Shown piece after piece: positions 30,072 to 40,651 of a stretch of 64,000 nt of DNA. The position numbers were made by a program, and so were the translations under genes. The notes under the pieces are model-generated. The model was not told where the DNA came from and searched no databases. It was given only the letters and a program-made list of their open reading frames with translations. The number at the start of each line of letters is the position of its first letter. Positions within the stretch are counted from its first letter, which is position 1. The stretch lies in assembly GCA_905221605.1 (NCBI GenBank), contig CAJNDS010002745.1, positions 1,704,203 through 1,768,202 on the forward strand, written 5' to 3'. Source of the stretch: Symbiodinium natans. Its lineage: Eukaryota > Sar > Dinophyceae > Suessiales > Symbiodiniaceae.

Positions 30072-30639
30072 ACAGGGCTTCAATCTCTCTGAACACAACA
30101 CGGTGCTATAAAGCCTTATAATAAAAAAAAAAAACCTGTACACACCCCATAAAACACTGTAAACCCTAACCCTAAACTCTCAACCCTCTCTTACTCTTAC
30201 TATGTATAGTTAAGCCCTAATGGGTTTCGTCGGCATGTGGTTTTTTCTGGGCCCTAAACCCTGACACCCTTCGTCGGCATAGGGTCCTGGGCCCGGAACC
30301 AGAATTTGAAAACTGAGGGTGGTGATTTCTGCCATATAAGTTCCATTTAAAACTCAGCTGAAAACGGCCACTTTTGGCGGAATCCTGGGCTCCCCCCCGT
30401 CTGGGCTCCCGTCTAGGGTCTTAGGGGCATAGCGGGTTAGGCCCTAGGGTTTGGGGCATAGGGTTTAGATCCAGCCCGGGCCTGGGGGCATAGGGTTTAA
30501 GGCTCCAAGGTTTCACTGGGAATGTACTGAGTGAACTTTGTATTTCTAAATGTTATGGGATTCTTGGGTGGGTGGGTGGGTATTTTTCCAACGTTTGACA
30601 AGCTGCTTGACTAGTGAATGCTTGGACTTGAGATGCTGA

Positions 30640-30930
30640 ACCCTAAACCCTAAACCCTAAACCCTAAACCCTAAACCCTAAACCCTAAACCCTAAACCCT
30701 AAACCCTAAACCCTAAACCCTAAACCCTAAACCCTGGATGGTGTAAGTAAGGGCTTCAGGGACCGCAGGGCCCCCGGCCTCGGACGACGGCTCGTACGAA
30801 GCCCGAGTCGTCCTCCCCAACAAAGCCAAGCCCAGGGCCAAGGCTTCGGGTTTAGGGTGTAGGGTCTAGGGTTCAGGGTTTAGGGTTTAGGGCTTGGGGT
30901 TTAGGGTTTAGGGTTCAGCAGGGTTCAGGC
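30640..30930. repeat. CCCTAAA tract followed by TTTAGGG tract
   Basis: About 14 perfect CCCTAAA units at 30640-30735, a 110-base GC-rich spacer, then degenerate TTTAGGG at 30846-30920. The two tracts face each other. Confidence 0.93.
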
Positions 30931-31600
30931 TTTTTCTTTGTGTGTGTGTGTGTGTCAAGTTCCCTACGTTCGTGTCCCTTTTGGAGTTTGCGGTTCTCAG
31001 AATAGTGAACAATATAATACATTTAGGACGCCAAAAAGTCAAAACTTGTAAGGTCTTAACTGCTAAGCCTCAACCCTACCTGAGCTCGGCTACAGGGCTT
31101 ACATACTGTCATGGTCGTCTCAAACTTTTACCCCTACCCTACGAAGTTCCCTTAACGTACTCCGGGCTGAACTCTAAACCCTATTCCCTCAGAAGATCTT
31201 TCAAACAGGACATACGCGCCAGGGCCTCCTTTGTGGCAGCCTCCGGCGTGTCACTGTAAGTGTAGATGTCCACAACCTGCGTGGGTTTAGGGCTTAGGGC
31301 TTCAAGGGTGTCGAAGGTTTTTGTTTCCGGGGGGAGCGAAGCTTGATCTAAGATCTTTCTTTGTGTTGTCCCGGCGTTGACTACAGATTTATGTAGCTTG
31401 AAGTTGTTTAGGGATTTCTAGGTTTCAGCTTTGGGAAATTTATGGGAGCTTTAGTGGTCTAGGGTTCAGAAGCGGGGGACATTTTGGGTGTACATGTAGC
31501 AAGGTCTAGCCATCTTATGCAAGCCTTCCTAGGAAAGGATCTAGGGTTTATAGGGCTTACAGGGTGCAGAGGGTTTGGAGGGTGTAGAAGGATCTTAGCG
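30931..31600. other. GT microsatellite and unique sequence
   Basis: A short GTGTGTGT run at 30940-30955, then unique sequence. A plus frame of 105 codons from 30942 starts at GTG inside the microsatellite. It has no recognisable motif and I do not accept it as a gene. TTTAGGG-like words lie at 31283-31310. Confidence 0.35.
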
Positions 31601-31663
31601 AATCCCTATATTGCCCATATGCGGAAACTTTTTTGGGAGGGGGTTCTTAAGCAAATAGTACTC
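31600..31663. mobile_element. Hairpin family I, half copy
   Basis: GGGGGTTCTTAAGCAAATAG-TA matches the right end of 14842-14943. The left half is missing and a poly(C) run begins just after. Confidence 0.5.
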
Positions 31664-31670
31664 TAGGGTC

Positions 31671-31844
31671 ACCCCCCCCCCCCCCCCCCAAAACACTAGC
31701 CCTAAACCCTAAACCCCAAACCCCAGAAACCCAAACCATAAACTTCCAGGTAGGTAGAGAGATCTACCTCAAAGACCCTAAACCCTAAACCCTAAGCCCT
31801 AAACCCTAAATTAAAGCCCCGCAAAAAGTCCCCCCCCCCCCCCC

Positions 31845-31895
<51 letters not shown>
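31671..31895. repeat. Poly(C), CCCTAAA words and a 50-base poly(A)
   Basis: A C run at 31672-31689, then CCCTAAA words at 31698-31810. A C run at 31830-31845 is followed directly by about 50 A to 31895, the longest homopolymer in the window. A retroposed tail is possible, but no body precedes it. Confidence 0.88.
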
Positions 31896-31896
<1 letters not shown>

Positions 31897-31975
31897 GAGC
31901 CGGTGCCTCACGACTCATGGCAATCCCCGAGTTGAAAATCTCGTGGACCGTGTCGTGGAGGTGGGCGACCTTCCG

Positions 31976-32115
31976 GTTTAGGGTTTAGGGTTTAGGGTTT
32001 AGGGTTTAGGGTTTAGGGTTTAGGGTTTAGGGTTCTGGGTTTAGGGTTTAGGGTTTGGAGTTTCGGGCTTAGTGTTTAGGGTTTGGGGTTTGGGGCTTAG
32101 GGTTTAGGGCTTAGG
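31976..32115. repeat. TTTAGGG tract
   Basis: Nine perfect units, then degenerate units with TTTGGGG and CTTAGGG variants. Confidence 0.92.
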
Positions 32116-32212
32116 GTTTCCGAAAACATGGGTAATGACCCATTTTGGGGGGTCCAAGAAGAAGGATTATAGTATTTCGGGGCGTGTAAGGGTTACCACT
32201 ATTTGGGGAAAT
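32107..32212. mobile_element. Hairpin family J, copy 3
   Basis: GGATTATAGTATTTCGGGGC-GTGTA is the complement of the family J centre. GGTTTCCGAAAA and ACTATTTGGGGAAA form weak ends. Confidence 0.5.
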
Positions 32213-32214
32213 GT

Positions 32215-32700
32215 GCCTTCGGAGCTTCGTGGGGTTCTATAGGGTGGTCGGGCTTTGGGGTGTAGGGTTCAAGGGTTTGAGGGTGGCCTCGGGGTTTTGG
32301 GTTTGGTTTTGGGGGTTTAGGGAATTAGGGGTTTAGGGTTTAGGGTTGTAAGGTTTTGGGGTCGCTTTGGGGTATGGGGGCTTTTTGGGGGTTGCGTTCC
32401 GGCGCCCTGCCCCGGTTTCTAGGGTTCAGGCCTTAGGGTTTTTACATGATCCATCGTTTAAGGTGAAGGTTTTGGGGGCCTTCGGGTTTTGGGTTAGGGA
32501 GTTTTACCCAGATCTTGCACCGGCAAGATAGGAGTTTAGCTCGAACCAAATGAAGAACCCCACACCCTTAGGCCCAGGCCCGAGCTCCCAAAATCACAGT
32601 TCTATGTAGGGTTTAGGGTTTAGGGTTTAGGGTTTAGGGTTTAGGGTTTAGGGTTTAGGGCTCAAACCTGAAACTCCCCACCAAAAAACCAAACTTCAAT
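32215..32700. repeat. Degenerate G-rich telomere-like region and a TTTAGGG tract
   Basis: TTTTGGGG/GGGTTTAGGG words at 32230-32470 and a clean tract at 32608-32665. Between them lies a 150-base unique spacer. Confidence 0.8.
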
Positions 32701-32839
32701 CGTTAAGGGGCAGGGAGGGGGAGGGGGTGCCTTGTGGGGGTACTGCAGGCACTTATAACCCTACATATAAGTGTCAGCGCCTGGCGCGTCGCCTCCTCCA
32801 TGATGGCCAAGTCCCGGCTTGGCAACCTTGGATGGGGGC

Positions 32840-32991
32840 GGAGGGAAGGGGGGGGGAGATGGGGGGGGGGGGGGGGGTGGGGGTGGGGCTCTGCCTGCCA
32901 TGGGGTTCATAAATACACATAAAACCCAAAAACCTCAACCAACTATATCCATATAGATAAATGCATATATGTCTATATATGTATATGTATC

Positions 32992-33039
<48 letters not shown>

Positions 33040-33360
33040 AATGTCTTATTACATACATATAATGTGTGTGTGTGTGTGTATTTGCATACAAACATACGTA
33101 TACCCGCATATGCCCCAACCACCCCAAGCTCGTGGTCAAACACAAACCCAACTGCAAAACAGGTCCAACATCCGCACAGAAACCAACCCTAAACCCTAAA
33201 CCCTAAATCCTAAACCCTAAATCCCTGGAGCTGTATATATGTATGTATGTATGTATGTATGTACGTAGGTATGTATGTATGTACGTATGTATGTATGTAT
33301 GTGTGTGTATGTATGTATGTATGTATGTATGTATGTATGTATGTACGTATGTGCGTGTAT
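32840..33360. repeat. G run and TATA, TGTG and GTAT microsatellites
   Basis: A G-rich run at 32845-32890, TATATA/TGTGTG at 32940-33080, CCCTAAA words at 33185-33225, then a GTAT array at 33236-33350 with a few GTAC interruptions. Tyr/His/Thr and Val/Cys/Met-rich frames here are repeat-derived. Confidence 0.9.
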
Positions 33361-33467
33361 ATTGAAACTGTTGTACAAGGTAGGAATAGGTAAGGGGCCG
33401 CAAGAACCACAGGGACGCCAAAGAAGACCCTCAGTTGAAGAAGCGAAGATGGTTTGATACTTGAGGG

Positions 33468-33935
33468 AAACCCTAAACCCTAAACCCTAAACCCTAAACC
33501 CTAAACCCTAAACCCTAAACCCTACAACAAGTGAAAGGCCTCTCCGGATGAGGAGGGGTTGTGTAGGGTACCCCCAAACCCTCAACCCTCATAAACCCTT
33601 ATAAGAACTGAGCCCAGAGCTTAGGGGCTTAGCAGGGCTGCGGGGGAGGACATGTAGGGTTTAGGGTTTAGGGTTTAGGGTTTAGGGTTTAGGGTTTAGG
33701 GTTTAGGGTTTAGGGTTTAGGGGGGGGTTCCGGCTTCCAGTTTGAGGGGTGTGTGTGTGTGTGTGGGAATTTAGGGCCTAGGAGTTCAGAGTTTCAGGGT
33801 TTAGGGCCGATAAGGGGGGCTTTAGACTGAAGAGAGCTCAGGATACAGGGTTTAGGGTTTAGGGGTTTAGGGGTTTAGGGGTTTAGGGGTTTAGGGGTTT
33901 CGGGGTTTAGGGGTTTAGGGTTTAGGGGGTTTCAG
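33468..33935. repeat. CCCTAAA then TTTAGGG tracts with octamer variant
   Basis: CCCTAAA at 33468-33525, TTTAGGG at 33656-33722 and TTTAGGGG octamers at 33847-33930. The orientation flips in the 130-base spacer. Confidence 0.92.
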
Positions 33936-34034
33936 GCAGCTTCCGCCGCGGTGCACGTGCAAGCGGTCGTTGAGGTCGTAGTGTGGGCAGGTCCGAGGTT
34001 GGCTGTTGTTGAAGAGGGGGAAGTAACCTTGCCG

Positions 34035-34261
34035 TTGGGCTGTTTTTTCCCTTAGACTAGCAGTCCTGAAAAAAAAATAGTATATAGCAGTCCTGAAAAA
34101 AGGTATTCTAGTACCCCCCCCCCCCCCTATGAGAATCCCTATTAAGGACTGTAAGTATATTCCTTATACTAGCAGTCCCTTAATAGGGATTCTAGTAGCC
34201 CCCCCCTCCCCCCCATGAGAGTCCTTAGTAAGGCCTGTAAGTACAAGGGGGAACATCCCAA
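34035..34261. mobile_element. Hairpin family B, copy 3, internally duplicated
   Basis: Ends TTGGGCTGTTTTTTCCCTTA and GTACAAGGGGGAACATCCCA-A. The interior contains CAGTCC..TTCTAGTA..CCCCC..GAGAATCCCTATTAAGGACT twice, so a second copy nested in or recombined with the first. 227 bp instead of about 95. Confidence 0.65.
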
Positions 34262-34379
34262 CCTTGCCGCCCAGATGTAGGAAGCGCGGACCCTCAACGC
34301 CTCCTAAGCCCTAGTTAACTTCCACCCGTGTTGCACCGACGCCTGGATGCCAAGAAACCCTCTATGGATGTAGGATTTT

Positions 34380-34830
34380 AGGATTAGGGTTTAGGGTTTA
34401 GGTAGGCACACCCTAAACTCTGAACCTGTTCAACCCTGAACCACCCGAACCCTGAACAGCCTAAACACCCTAAACAACTTAAACACCCTAAACACCCTAA
34501 ACACCCTAGACACCCAAACCGAGCCCCGCATGACGCCTTGAAGTACGGAAACTCTAACCCCTAAACCCGAAACCCTAAACCCGAAACACCTAAACCGAGC
34601 CCCGCATGCACATCCCAGACAGGGTGCTGTGCAGCAAGAGCTTGAGATCCGGCTTTGCATGGAAGGCTTTGCCTTGTGCGACAAGTGAAGGTCTAGAGGT
34701 TTAGGGTTTAGGGTTTAGGGTTTAGAGGTTTAGGGTTTAGGGTTTAGGGTTTAGGGTTTTTAGGGTTTAGGCTTTAGGGTTTAGGGTTTTGGGCTTAGGG
34801 TTTAGGGTTTACTGTTTAGGGTTCAGGGTT
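34380..34830. repeat. Telomere-like tracts, CACCCTAAA variant and TTTAGGG
   Basis: AAACACCCTAAACAC nonamer-like words at 34445-34515, with a CCGAGCCCCGCATG pair at 34518 and 34594. TTTAGGG follows at 34697-34835. Confidence 0.85.
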
Positions 34831-34856
34831 TAGGGGGCTGAACGATGAAGAGTGTA

Positions 34857-34905
34857 CCTGGAGGTTCATGGGTACTGCATAAATGGGGGGTTGTACGTAA
34901 GACAA
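34857..34905. mobile_element. Hairpin family E, left-end fragment
   Basis: CTGGAGGTTCATGGGTACTG matches the left end of family E. No matching right end follows. Confidence 0.4.
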
Positions 34906-35104
34906 CTATGGCTATCCCCGGATGAATCACGATTGTTTATTGTTTATTCTGTGTGTCTATGTCAGAAGTACCAGAAGTTCCTAAACCCTAAGCCCTAAAA
35001 GCGTGGTGGGCGTCAGGCTATGGTCCCCAATAGAGGCTTCTTTCCTACAAGTGGGCATTTCCCACAATACGGGCGTACCCCTATTATACCCCCGATTATA
35101 AGAA

Positions 35105-35139
35105 CCCCCCCCCCCCCCCCCCCCGGCCAAAAAAAAAAA
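35105..35139. repeat. Poly(C)-GGCC-poly(A) tract
   Basis: 20 C, GGCC, then 11 A. It belongs to the C-then-A class and is flanked by AATACGGGCGTACCCC and CCTATTTTCGGAATCC. Confidence 0.88.
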
Positions 35140-35186
35140 TAGACAGGGTAGCCCTATTTTCGGAATCCCATGTGTGGGGCCTTACG

Positions 35187-35395
35187 GTTGAGGGTTTAGG
35201 GTTTAGGGTTTAGGGTTTAGGGCTTATGGTTTAGGGATTACGGGAGGTGCAAGGGAACGCTCTCCCAACTGAAGGCTTCTCGCGGGACTGAGGCTTGATG
35301 AAGGCCTTACTTTGGGTTTAGGGATTGGGGTTTCGGGTTTAGGGTTTAGGGTTCAGGGTTTAGGGTTTAGGGTCTAGGGTCTAGGGTTTAGGGAC
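35187..35395. repeat. TTTAGGG tracts
   Basis: Tracts at 35187-35240 and 35310-35395, with TTTAGGGTC variants at the end. Confidence 0.9.
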
Positions 35396-36240
35396 CGAAA
35401 CCCTGAACCTTGAGCCATAAGTCCTTAACCCTCAACGTGAACGCTCGGATCTACTAGGTGACGAAGACATCCTATCACCACCTTAGCTTCAAAGTATCCC
35501 GCCCATATAAAAAACCTAACTTTCCTTCCAAGCGCCTTTCTTTTCGCCCCCCAGAAGGCCAGAGCACTGATCAGTTCTATCCGCTGCGGATGCATGAGGT
35601 CATCCGCATCGAAGACGGAGAGGATGTCCCCTGGCTGCTGTGTCCAATGTGTGTGGGGGGCCCCCCTGCCTAAAACCCTAAAGGCCCTAAAGCTTCTAGT
35701 CTGGAGCCCCGAAACACCATGTAGGTTCGTGGTTTGGGTTGGCAGAACGAGATTTAGGGCACGTACGTCCTACTTGTAAGAACACATGACCTTCATGTAA
35801 CCCCGAAACCCTCACAGCCTCTCGCTCTTCTGAGGCCACGGTCTCGGTTCTGCGCAGAGCTTGCTGGACCTCATGCAAGAGCCCTCAACCCCTACGCCTG
35901 AGTTGTTCTGAGAACAACCCTAAACCCTAAACCCGAAACCCTAAACCCCAAACCCTAAACCCTAAACCCTAAACCCTGTACACGCAGCATCTTAGGGTCT
36001 CCTATAAATATGCCAAAGCAACATGATGAAGTACTTCGAAGAGCAGTCTAGCAACCTGAGACAGAAGCTCCAGGGCTTTCGGGACTTTAGGAAATACTGC
36101 GTCGGACAACCAACGAAAGGTGGAAATTGCCCTATACTGGGCTACTAAGTACGTCAGGCGTTTGGGGTCTAGCCGAACAGGAAACCGAAAAGGTACCTTA
36201 GGCCAACTACGCCATGAACATATTGGCCTGTACAATGGAA
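35396..36240. other. Unique region with weak frames
   Basis: A plus frame (35458-35673, 71 codons, GTG start) ends with M-H-E-V-I-R-I-E-D-G-E-D-V-P-W-L-L-C-P-M-C. This is protein-like and could be an exon, but it has no partner. CCCTAAA tract at 35917-35980. The minus frame at 36002-36235 is unsupported. Confidence 0.3.
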
Positions 36241-36317
36241 CCCTAAACCCTAAACCCTAAACCTATTTGCAAATGGCAACAATGAGGGTTTAGGGTTTAG
36301 GTTGGCTAGCCCTCGGA

Positions 36318-36581
36318 ATGCTTAAGACTACCGGGGAAACGGTGCTATGTGCAGGCCCGGGCGTGTTGCATGGGGCTATCGTTTGGGCTGTTTTTATTGG
36401 TGTTGGTAGGTTGTCGTTGTCTTGTTTTTGTGGGGCGGGGGGGGTGGCTGTTGCGATGATTAATTGGTGCCAGGTGGCTGGTGTTTCTGATGTTTTTGGG
36501 GGATTACTGAAGTGTTTTTTTGGGTTTGAAGCGTGCGTGAAACGTACGTGGTGGTTGATATTCATGTCGGAAAAGATGTAA
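36318..36581 (+). other. Hydrophobic open frame inside the 4.4 kb element
   Basis: An 87-codon ATG frame begins within the terminal inverted repeat and encodes a largely hydrophobic peptide (A-I-V-W-A-V-F-I-G-V-G-R-L-S-L-S-C-F-C). The T/G-rich strand makes such peptides by composition alone. It is not accepted as a gene without expression evidence. Confidence 0.12.
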
Positions 36582-36614
36582 GGCGGTTGCGTTTATTAAG
36601 CGTCTTTTCTTGTT

Positions 36615-37260
36615 TTTAAGCTGTGCTGTGCATTGTAAATTGCAAGCACAACTGGTGTGCGGTGTCTGTCTTTGTTCAGGTTTAATCGGTGCCCAATGGT
36701 CGTCAACAGTTGAAGATACTAGGCTTCCGTGTCATTGATAAGCTGTCCTCTGCGATGTATATTGGACGCAAAATTGGTGTGAGGTGTCTATCTTTATTCT
36801 GGCTTAATAGGTGCACAGTGGTCAGCAATACTTGGCTTTATGGGGCTTTGCTGTCGTTGATAAGCTGCGCTCCACGTTGTGTATTAGAGGCGAAACTGGT
36901 GCGAGGTGCACAGTGGTCGGCAACAAATGGCTTTATTCGACTGATATTAGACTTTTGTGTCGTTGATAAGCTGTCCTCTGTGATGTATATCGGAAACAAA
37001 ATTGGTATGAGGTGTCTGTCTTTGTTCGGGTTTAATCGGCGCACAGTGGTCGGCAATAGTTGGCTTTATTGACGTTGATAAACTGTGCTCTGCGACGTAT
37101 ATTGGAAGCAAAACCGGCGCGAGTCGTCTGTCTTTGTCCGGGTTTCATCGGTGCACAGTGGTCGGCAGCAGTTGGCTGTGTTATATAGGCTTTGTTGTCG
37201 TTGATAGGCTGTACTCCACGTGATTTATTGGAGGCAAACACTCTTGTCAGGTGTTGTTCC
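36615..37260. repeat. Six-unit satellite, period about 106-126 bp
   Basis: Units start at about 36615, 36737, 36859, 36965, 37077 and 37203. Each opens with GATAAGCTGT(C/G)CTC and continues with ATTGGA.GCAAAA, GGTGTCTGTCTTTGTTC, GGTGCACAGTGGTC and TGGCTTTAT. The third unit has lost about 16 bp. The 127-codon frame at 36689-37072 simply translates three units (I-D-K-L-S-S-A-M-Y-I-G). Confidence 0.85.
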
Positions 37261-37378
37261 CCCCAACCCCCCTCCCCCCCCCAACCACCCCCCCAACCCC
37301 CCCACCCCCGCACCCCCCCCCACCCACCACCCCACCCCCCCACCCCCCCCCACCCCCCACCCCTTCTTCCCGAACCAT
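37255..37378. repeat. C-rich tract (CCCCCCAACCCC, CACCCCCC)
   Basis: About 120 bases almost purely C with A interruptions. The G-rich complement could form quadruplexes. It separates the satellite from the minisatellite. Confidence 0.9.
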
Positions 37379-38665
37379 CCCGAACGATCCCGATGAAAGA
37401 ACCCTGTGAAGCCGATCCCGAACAATCCCGAACGATCCCGAACGTTCCCGAACAATCCCGAACGATCCCGAACGATCCCGAACGTTCCTGCGAGGCCGAT
37501 CCAGAACGATTCTGTGAGGCCGATCCCGAACGATCCCGAACGTTCCCGAACGATCCCGAACGTTCCTGCGAAGCCGATCCAGAACGATTCTGTGAGGCCC
37601 ATCCCGAACGATCCCGAACGATCCCGAACGTTCCTGCGAGGCCGATCCAGAACGATTCTGCGAGGCCGATCCCGAACGAACCCGAACGATCCCGAACGAT
37701 CCCGAACGATCCTGTGAGGCCGATCCAGAACGATTCTGTGCCGAACGATCCCGAACGTTCCTGCGAGGCGATCCAAAACGATTCAGCGAGGCCGATCCCG
37801 AACGATCCCGAACAATCCCGAACGATCCCGAACGTTCCCGAACGATCCCGAACGTTCCTGCGAAGCCGACCCAGAACGATTCTGTGAGGCCCATCCCGAA
37901 CGATCCCGAACGATCCCGAACGTTCCTGCGAGGCCTATCCAGAACGATTCTGCGAGGCCGATCCCGAACGATCCCGAACGATCCCGAACGATCCCGAACG
38001 TTCCCGAACGATCCCGAACGATCCCGAACGATCCCGAACGACCCCGAACGATCCTGCGAGGCCGATCCAGAACGATTCTGCGAGGCCGATCCCGAACGAT
38101 CCCGAATGATCCCGAACGTTCCTGCGAGGCCGATCCAGAACGATTCAGCGAGGCCGATCCCGAACGATCCCGAACAATCCCGAACGATCCCGAACGTTCC
38201 CGAACGATCCCGAACGTTCCTGCGATCCAGAACGATTCTGTGAGGCCCATCCCGAACGATCCCGAACGATCCCGAACGTTCCTGCGAGGCCTATCCAGAA
38301 CGATTCTGCGAGGCCGATCCCGAAAGATCCCGAACGATCCCGAACGATCCCGAACGTTCCCGAACGATCCCGAACGATCCCGAACGATCCTGCGAGGCCG
38401 ATCCAGAACGATTCTGTGAGGCCGATCCCGAACGATCCCGAACGATCCCGAACGATCCCGAACAATCCCGAACGATCCCGAACGATCCCGAACGATCCTA
38501 TGAAGCCGTTCCCGAACGGTCCCGAACGATCCCGAACGTTCCCGCAAGGCCGATCCAGAACGATTCTGTGAGGCCGATCCCGAACGATCCCGAACGATCC
38601 CGAACGTTCCTACAAGGCCGATCCAGAACGATTCTGTGTCCCGAACGATGTGTCCCGAACGATCC
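37378..38665. repeat. Left arm: 10-bp ATCCCGAACG minisatellite with higher-order spacer
   Basis: Tandem decamers ATCCCGAACG, with ATTCCCGAACG-type variants giving GAACGTTC. They are interrupted about every 60-130 bp by GCGAGGCCGATCCAGAACGA-TTCTG(C/T)GAGGCC. Thirty bases equal ten codons, so frames stay open for hundreds of codons on both strands (N-D-P-E-R-S-R-T-I-P). These are artefacts. GATC occurs almost every 10 bp, close to one helical turn. Confidence 0.93.
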
Positions 38666-38738
38666 CAACCCCCCCCCCCTCCCCCCCCGCCCCCTCCCCG
38701 CCCCCCCCACGCCCCCCCCCCCCCCCCCCCCCCCCCGC
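38666..38738. repeat. C-rich hinge at the centre of the palindrome
   Basis: About 70 bases of C with a few T, G and A. On one side the decamer reads CCCGAACGAT, on the other ATCGTTCGGG. Confidence 0.88.
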
Positions 38739-39873
38739 CCGTTCGGGATCATTCGGGATCGTTCGGGATCGGCCTCACGGAATCGTTCTAAATTAATTAA
38801 AACTAATTAAAATGAATTAATAATTAATTTTAAAATGAATTAAAAATCATTAAAATTAATTAAAATTCATTAAAATTACTTAAAAGTATTTAAAATTAAT
38901 TTAAAATTCATTATAAAATGAATTAAAATTAAATAAAATTAAAATACATTAAAATTAATTAAAATTAATTAAAATTAATTAAAATTAATTGAAATTAATG
39001 AAAATTAATTAAAAGTAATTAAAATTAATTATAATTAATTAAAATAAAATAAAATTAGTCAAAATTAAAAGTAATTAAAACTAATGAAAATGACTTAAAA
39101 TTGATTAAAATTAATTAGGATCGGCCTCGCAGGATCGTTCGGGATCGTTCGGGATCGTTCGGGATCGTTCGGGATCGTTCGGGATCGTTCGGGAACGTTC
39201 GGGATCGTTCGGGATCGTTCGGGATCGTTCGGGATCGGCCTCGCAGAATCGTTCTGGATAGGCCTCGCAGGAACGTTCGGGATTCGGGATCGTTCGGGAT
39301 CGTTCGGGATGGGCCTCACAGAATCGTTCTGGATCGGCTTCGCAGGAACGTTCGGGATCGTTCGGGAACGTTCGGGAACGTTCGGGATCGTTCGGGATCG
39401 TTCGGGATCGTTCGGGATCGTTCGGGAACGTTCGGGATCGTTCGGGATCGTTCGGGATCATTCGGGATCGTTCGGGATCGGCCTCACAGAATCGTTCTGG
39501 ATAGGCCTCGCAGGATCGGGATCGTTCGGGATCGGCCTCGCAGAATCGTTCTGGATAGGCCTCGCAGGAACGTTCGGGATCGTTCGGGATCGGCCTCACA
39601 GAATCGTTCTGGATCGGCTTCGCAGGAACGTTCGGGATCGTTCGGGATTGTTCGGGATCGTTCGGGATCCTTCGGAATCGTTCGGAATCGTTCGGGATCG
39701 GCCTCACAGAATCGTTCTGGTTCGGCCTCGCAGGAACGTTCGGGATCGTTCGGGATCGTTCGGGAATGTTCGGGATCGTTCGGGATCGTTCGGGATCGTT
39801 CGGATCAGCCTCACAAATTCGTTCTGGATCGGCCTCGCAGGAACTTTCGGAGTGTTAGGGACATTCGGGAACG
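38739..39873. repeat. Right arm: inverted decamer array, split by an AT-rich insert
   Basis: TTCGGGATCG decamers at 38739-38789 and 39117-39873, including the inverted spacer block (CAGAATCGTTCTGG, GGCCTCGCAGGAACG). It mirrors the left arm. Decay increases at the outer end (GGAACTTTCGGAGTGTTAGG). Confidence 0.93.
38790..39116. repeat. AT-rich block of AATTAAAATTA units
   Basis: About 325 bases made almost entirely of AATTAAAATT/TTAATT words, the most AT-rich stretch in the window, within a GC-rich palindrome. Easily melted DNA of this kind is found at origins and matrix-attachment sites. That role here is speculation. Confidence 0.9.
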
Positions 39874-39879
39874 TTCGAT

Positions 39880-40650
39880 GGAGGGCCACATGTATTGGCT
39901 AGGTGCGCAATACTTCACAAAGAGTTTGAGTCACGGAGCCAGATGAGCAGTGTGCGTTTCCGAAAATAACCTGCGAACAACAAAAATCAGCACCTTCATG
40001 CAAGACAGTGGCACTAACACCGAGAGACAGGACCTGCTGTGAACCCATGCGTCTGTGAAATGCCCCTGCTTTGGGCCAAATCTCGGCAGTGAAGAAATCA
40101 TCCTGGATGAATTTTCGAGGGCACACGGTGTTGGCACTTGCAAAGCAAGCGTGATTTCAACGAGAAATGTCGTGGCACAGGAGTCTGTTTTGACAACCGG
40201 ATCCCAACAGGTCATCCGACAACACATTTCAGCCACCCAATCTGAGATAAATTCGGCAGAAAGACTAACTGCTCAGGAAGCTGGGTGTCCAAACACACAC
40301 GAGCCATTCAATTGACTCCTACATTCTTGGCGCCAACACACTTAAAACTAGATAACGTGGCCTACCAAAGATGGCATTTTAGCTGACCATTGATGTTCAG
40401 TGTGTGGAAGCACACCACGTCAATCATGATTTACGCGAGCCCGAAACAAAAACGTCGTGGCAAAACAGCCTATTCTGACCAACGACTTCTACCAAAACAT
40501 CATGATACAGCACAATTTAACCGGTTGGTGTGAGAGATACAACTTGACTGAGAGCTTCACGCTTGCACAGATCAGGTTGTGGGTCTGGATATGAAAAGGC
40601 CCCTTTGGATCACACAACGAGCATGAGCTCCCAGAGTCCTTAGCCCGACC
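39880..40650. repeat. Unique segment with a diverged duplication of about 281 bp
   Basis: Bases around 40125-40300 resemble those around 40400-40580. Shared landmarks: GGCACAC.GT / GAAGCACACC, GTGATTTCAACGAG / ATGATTTACGCGAG, GTCGTGGCACAG / GTCGTGGCAAAAC and CATCCGACAACAC / CATCATGATACAGCAC. A plus frame (40055-40315, 86 aa) translates one unit (N-V-V-A-Q-E-S-V-L-T-T) and another frame translates the second (N-V-V-A-K-Q-P-I-L-T-N). This might be a decayed repeat protein or just a duplicated spacer. A minus frame of 101 codons overlaps (39931-40236). Confidence 0.5.
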
Positions 40651-40651
40651 G

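Noticed and set aside
31846-31895. Poly(A) tail of a processed pseudogene
   Set aside because: The A-run is preceded by a C-run and telomere-like words, not by any coding or 3' UTR-like sequence, and no target duplication is visible.
37192-38547. Very long open frames (up to 254 codons) on both strands across the 10-bp array
   Set aside because: A 10-bp unit repeats its codon pattern every 30 bases, so stop-free frames arise automatically on both strands. The peptides are pure repeat (N-D-P-E-R-S-R-T) with no start context or domain.
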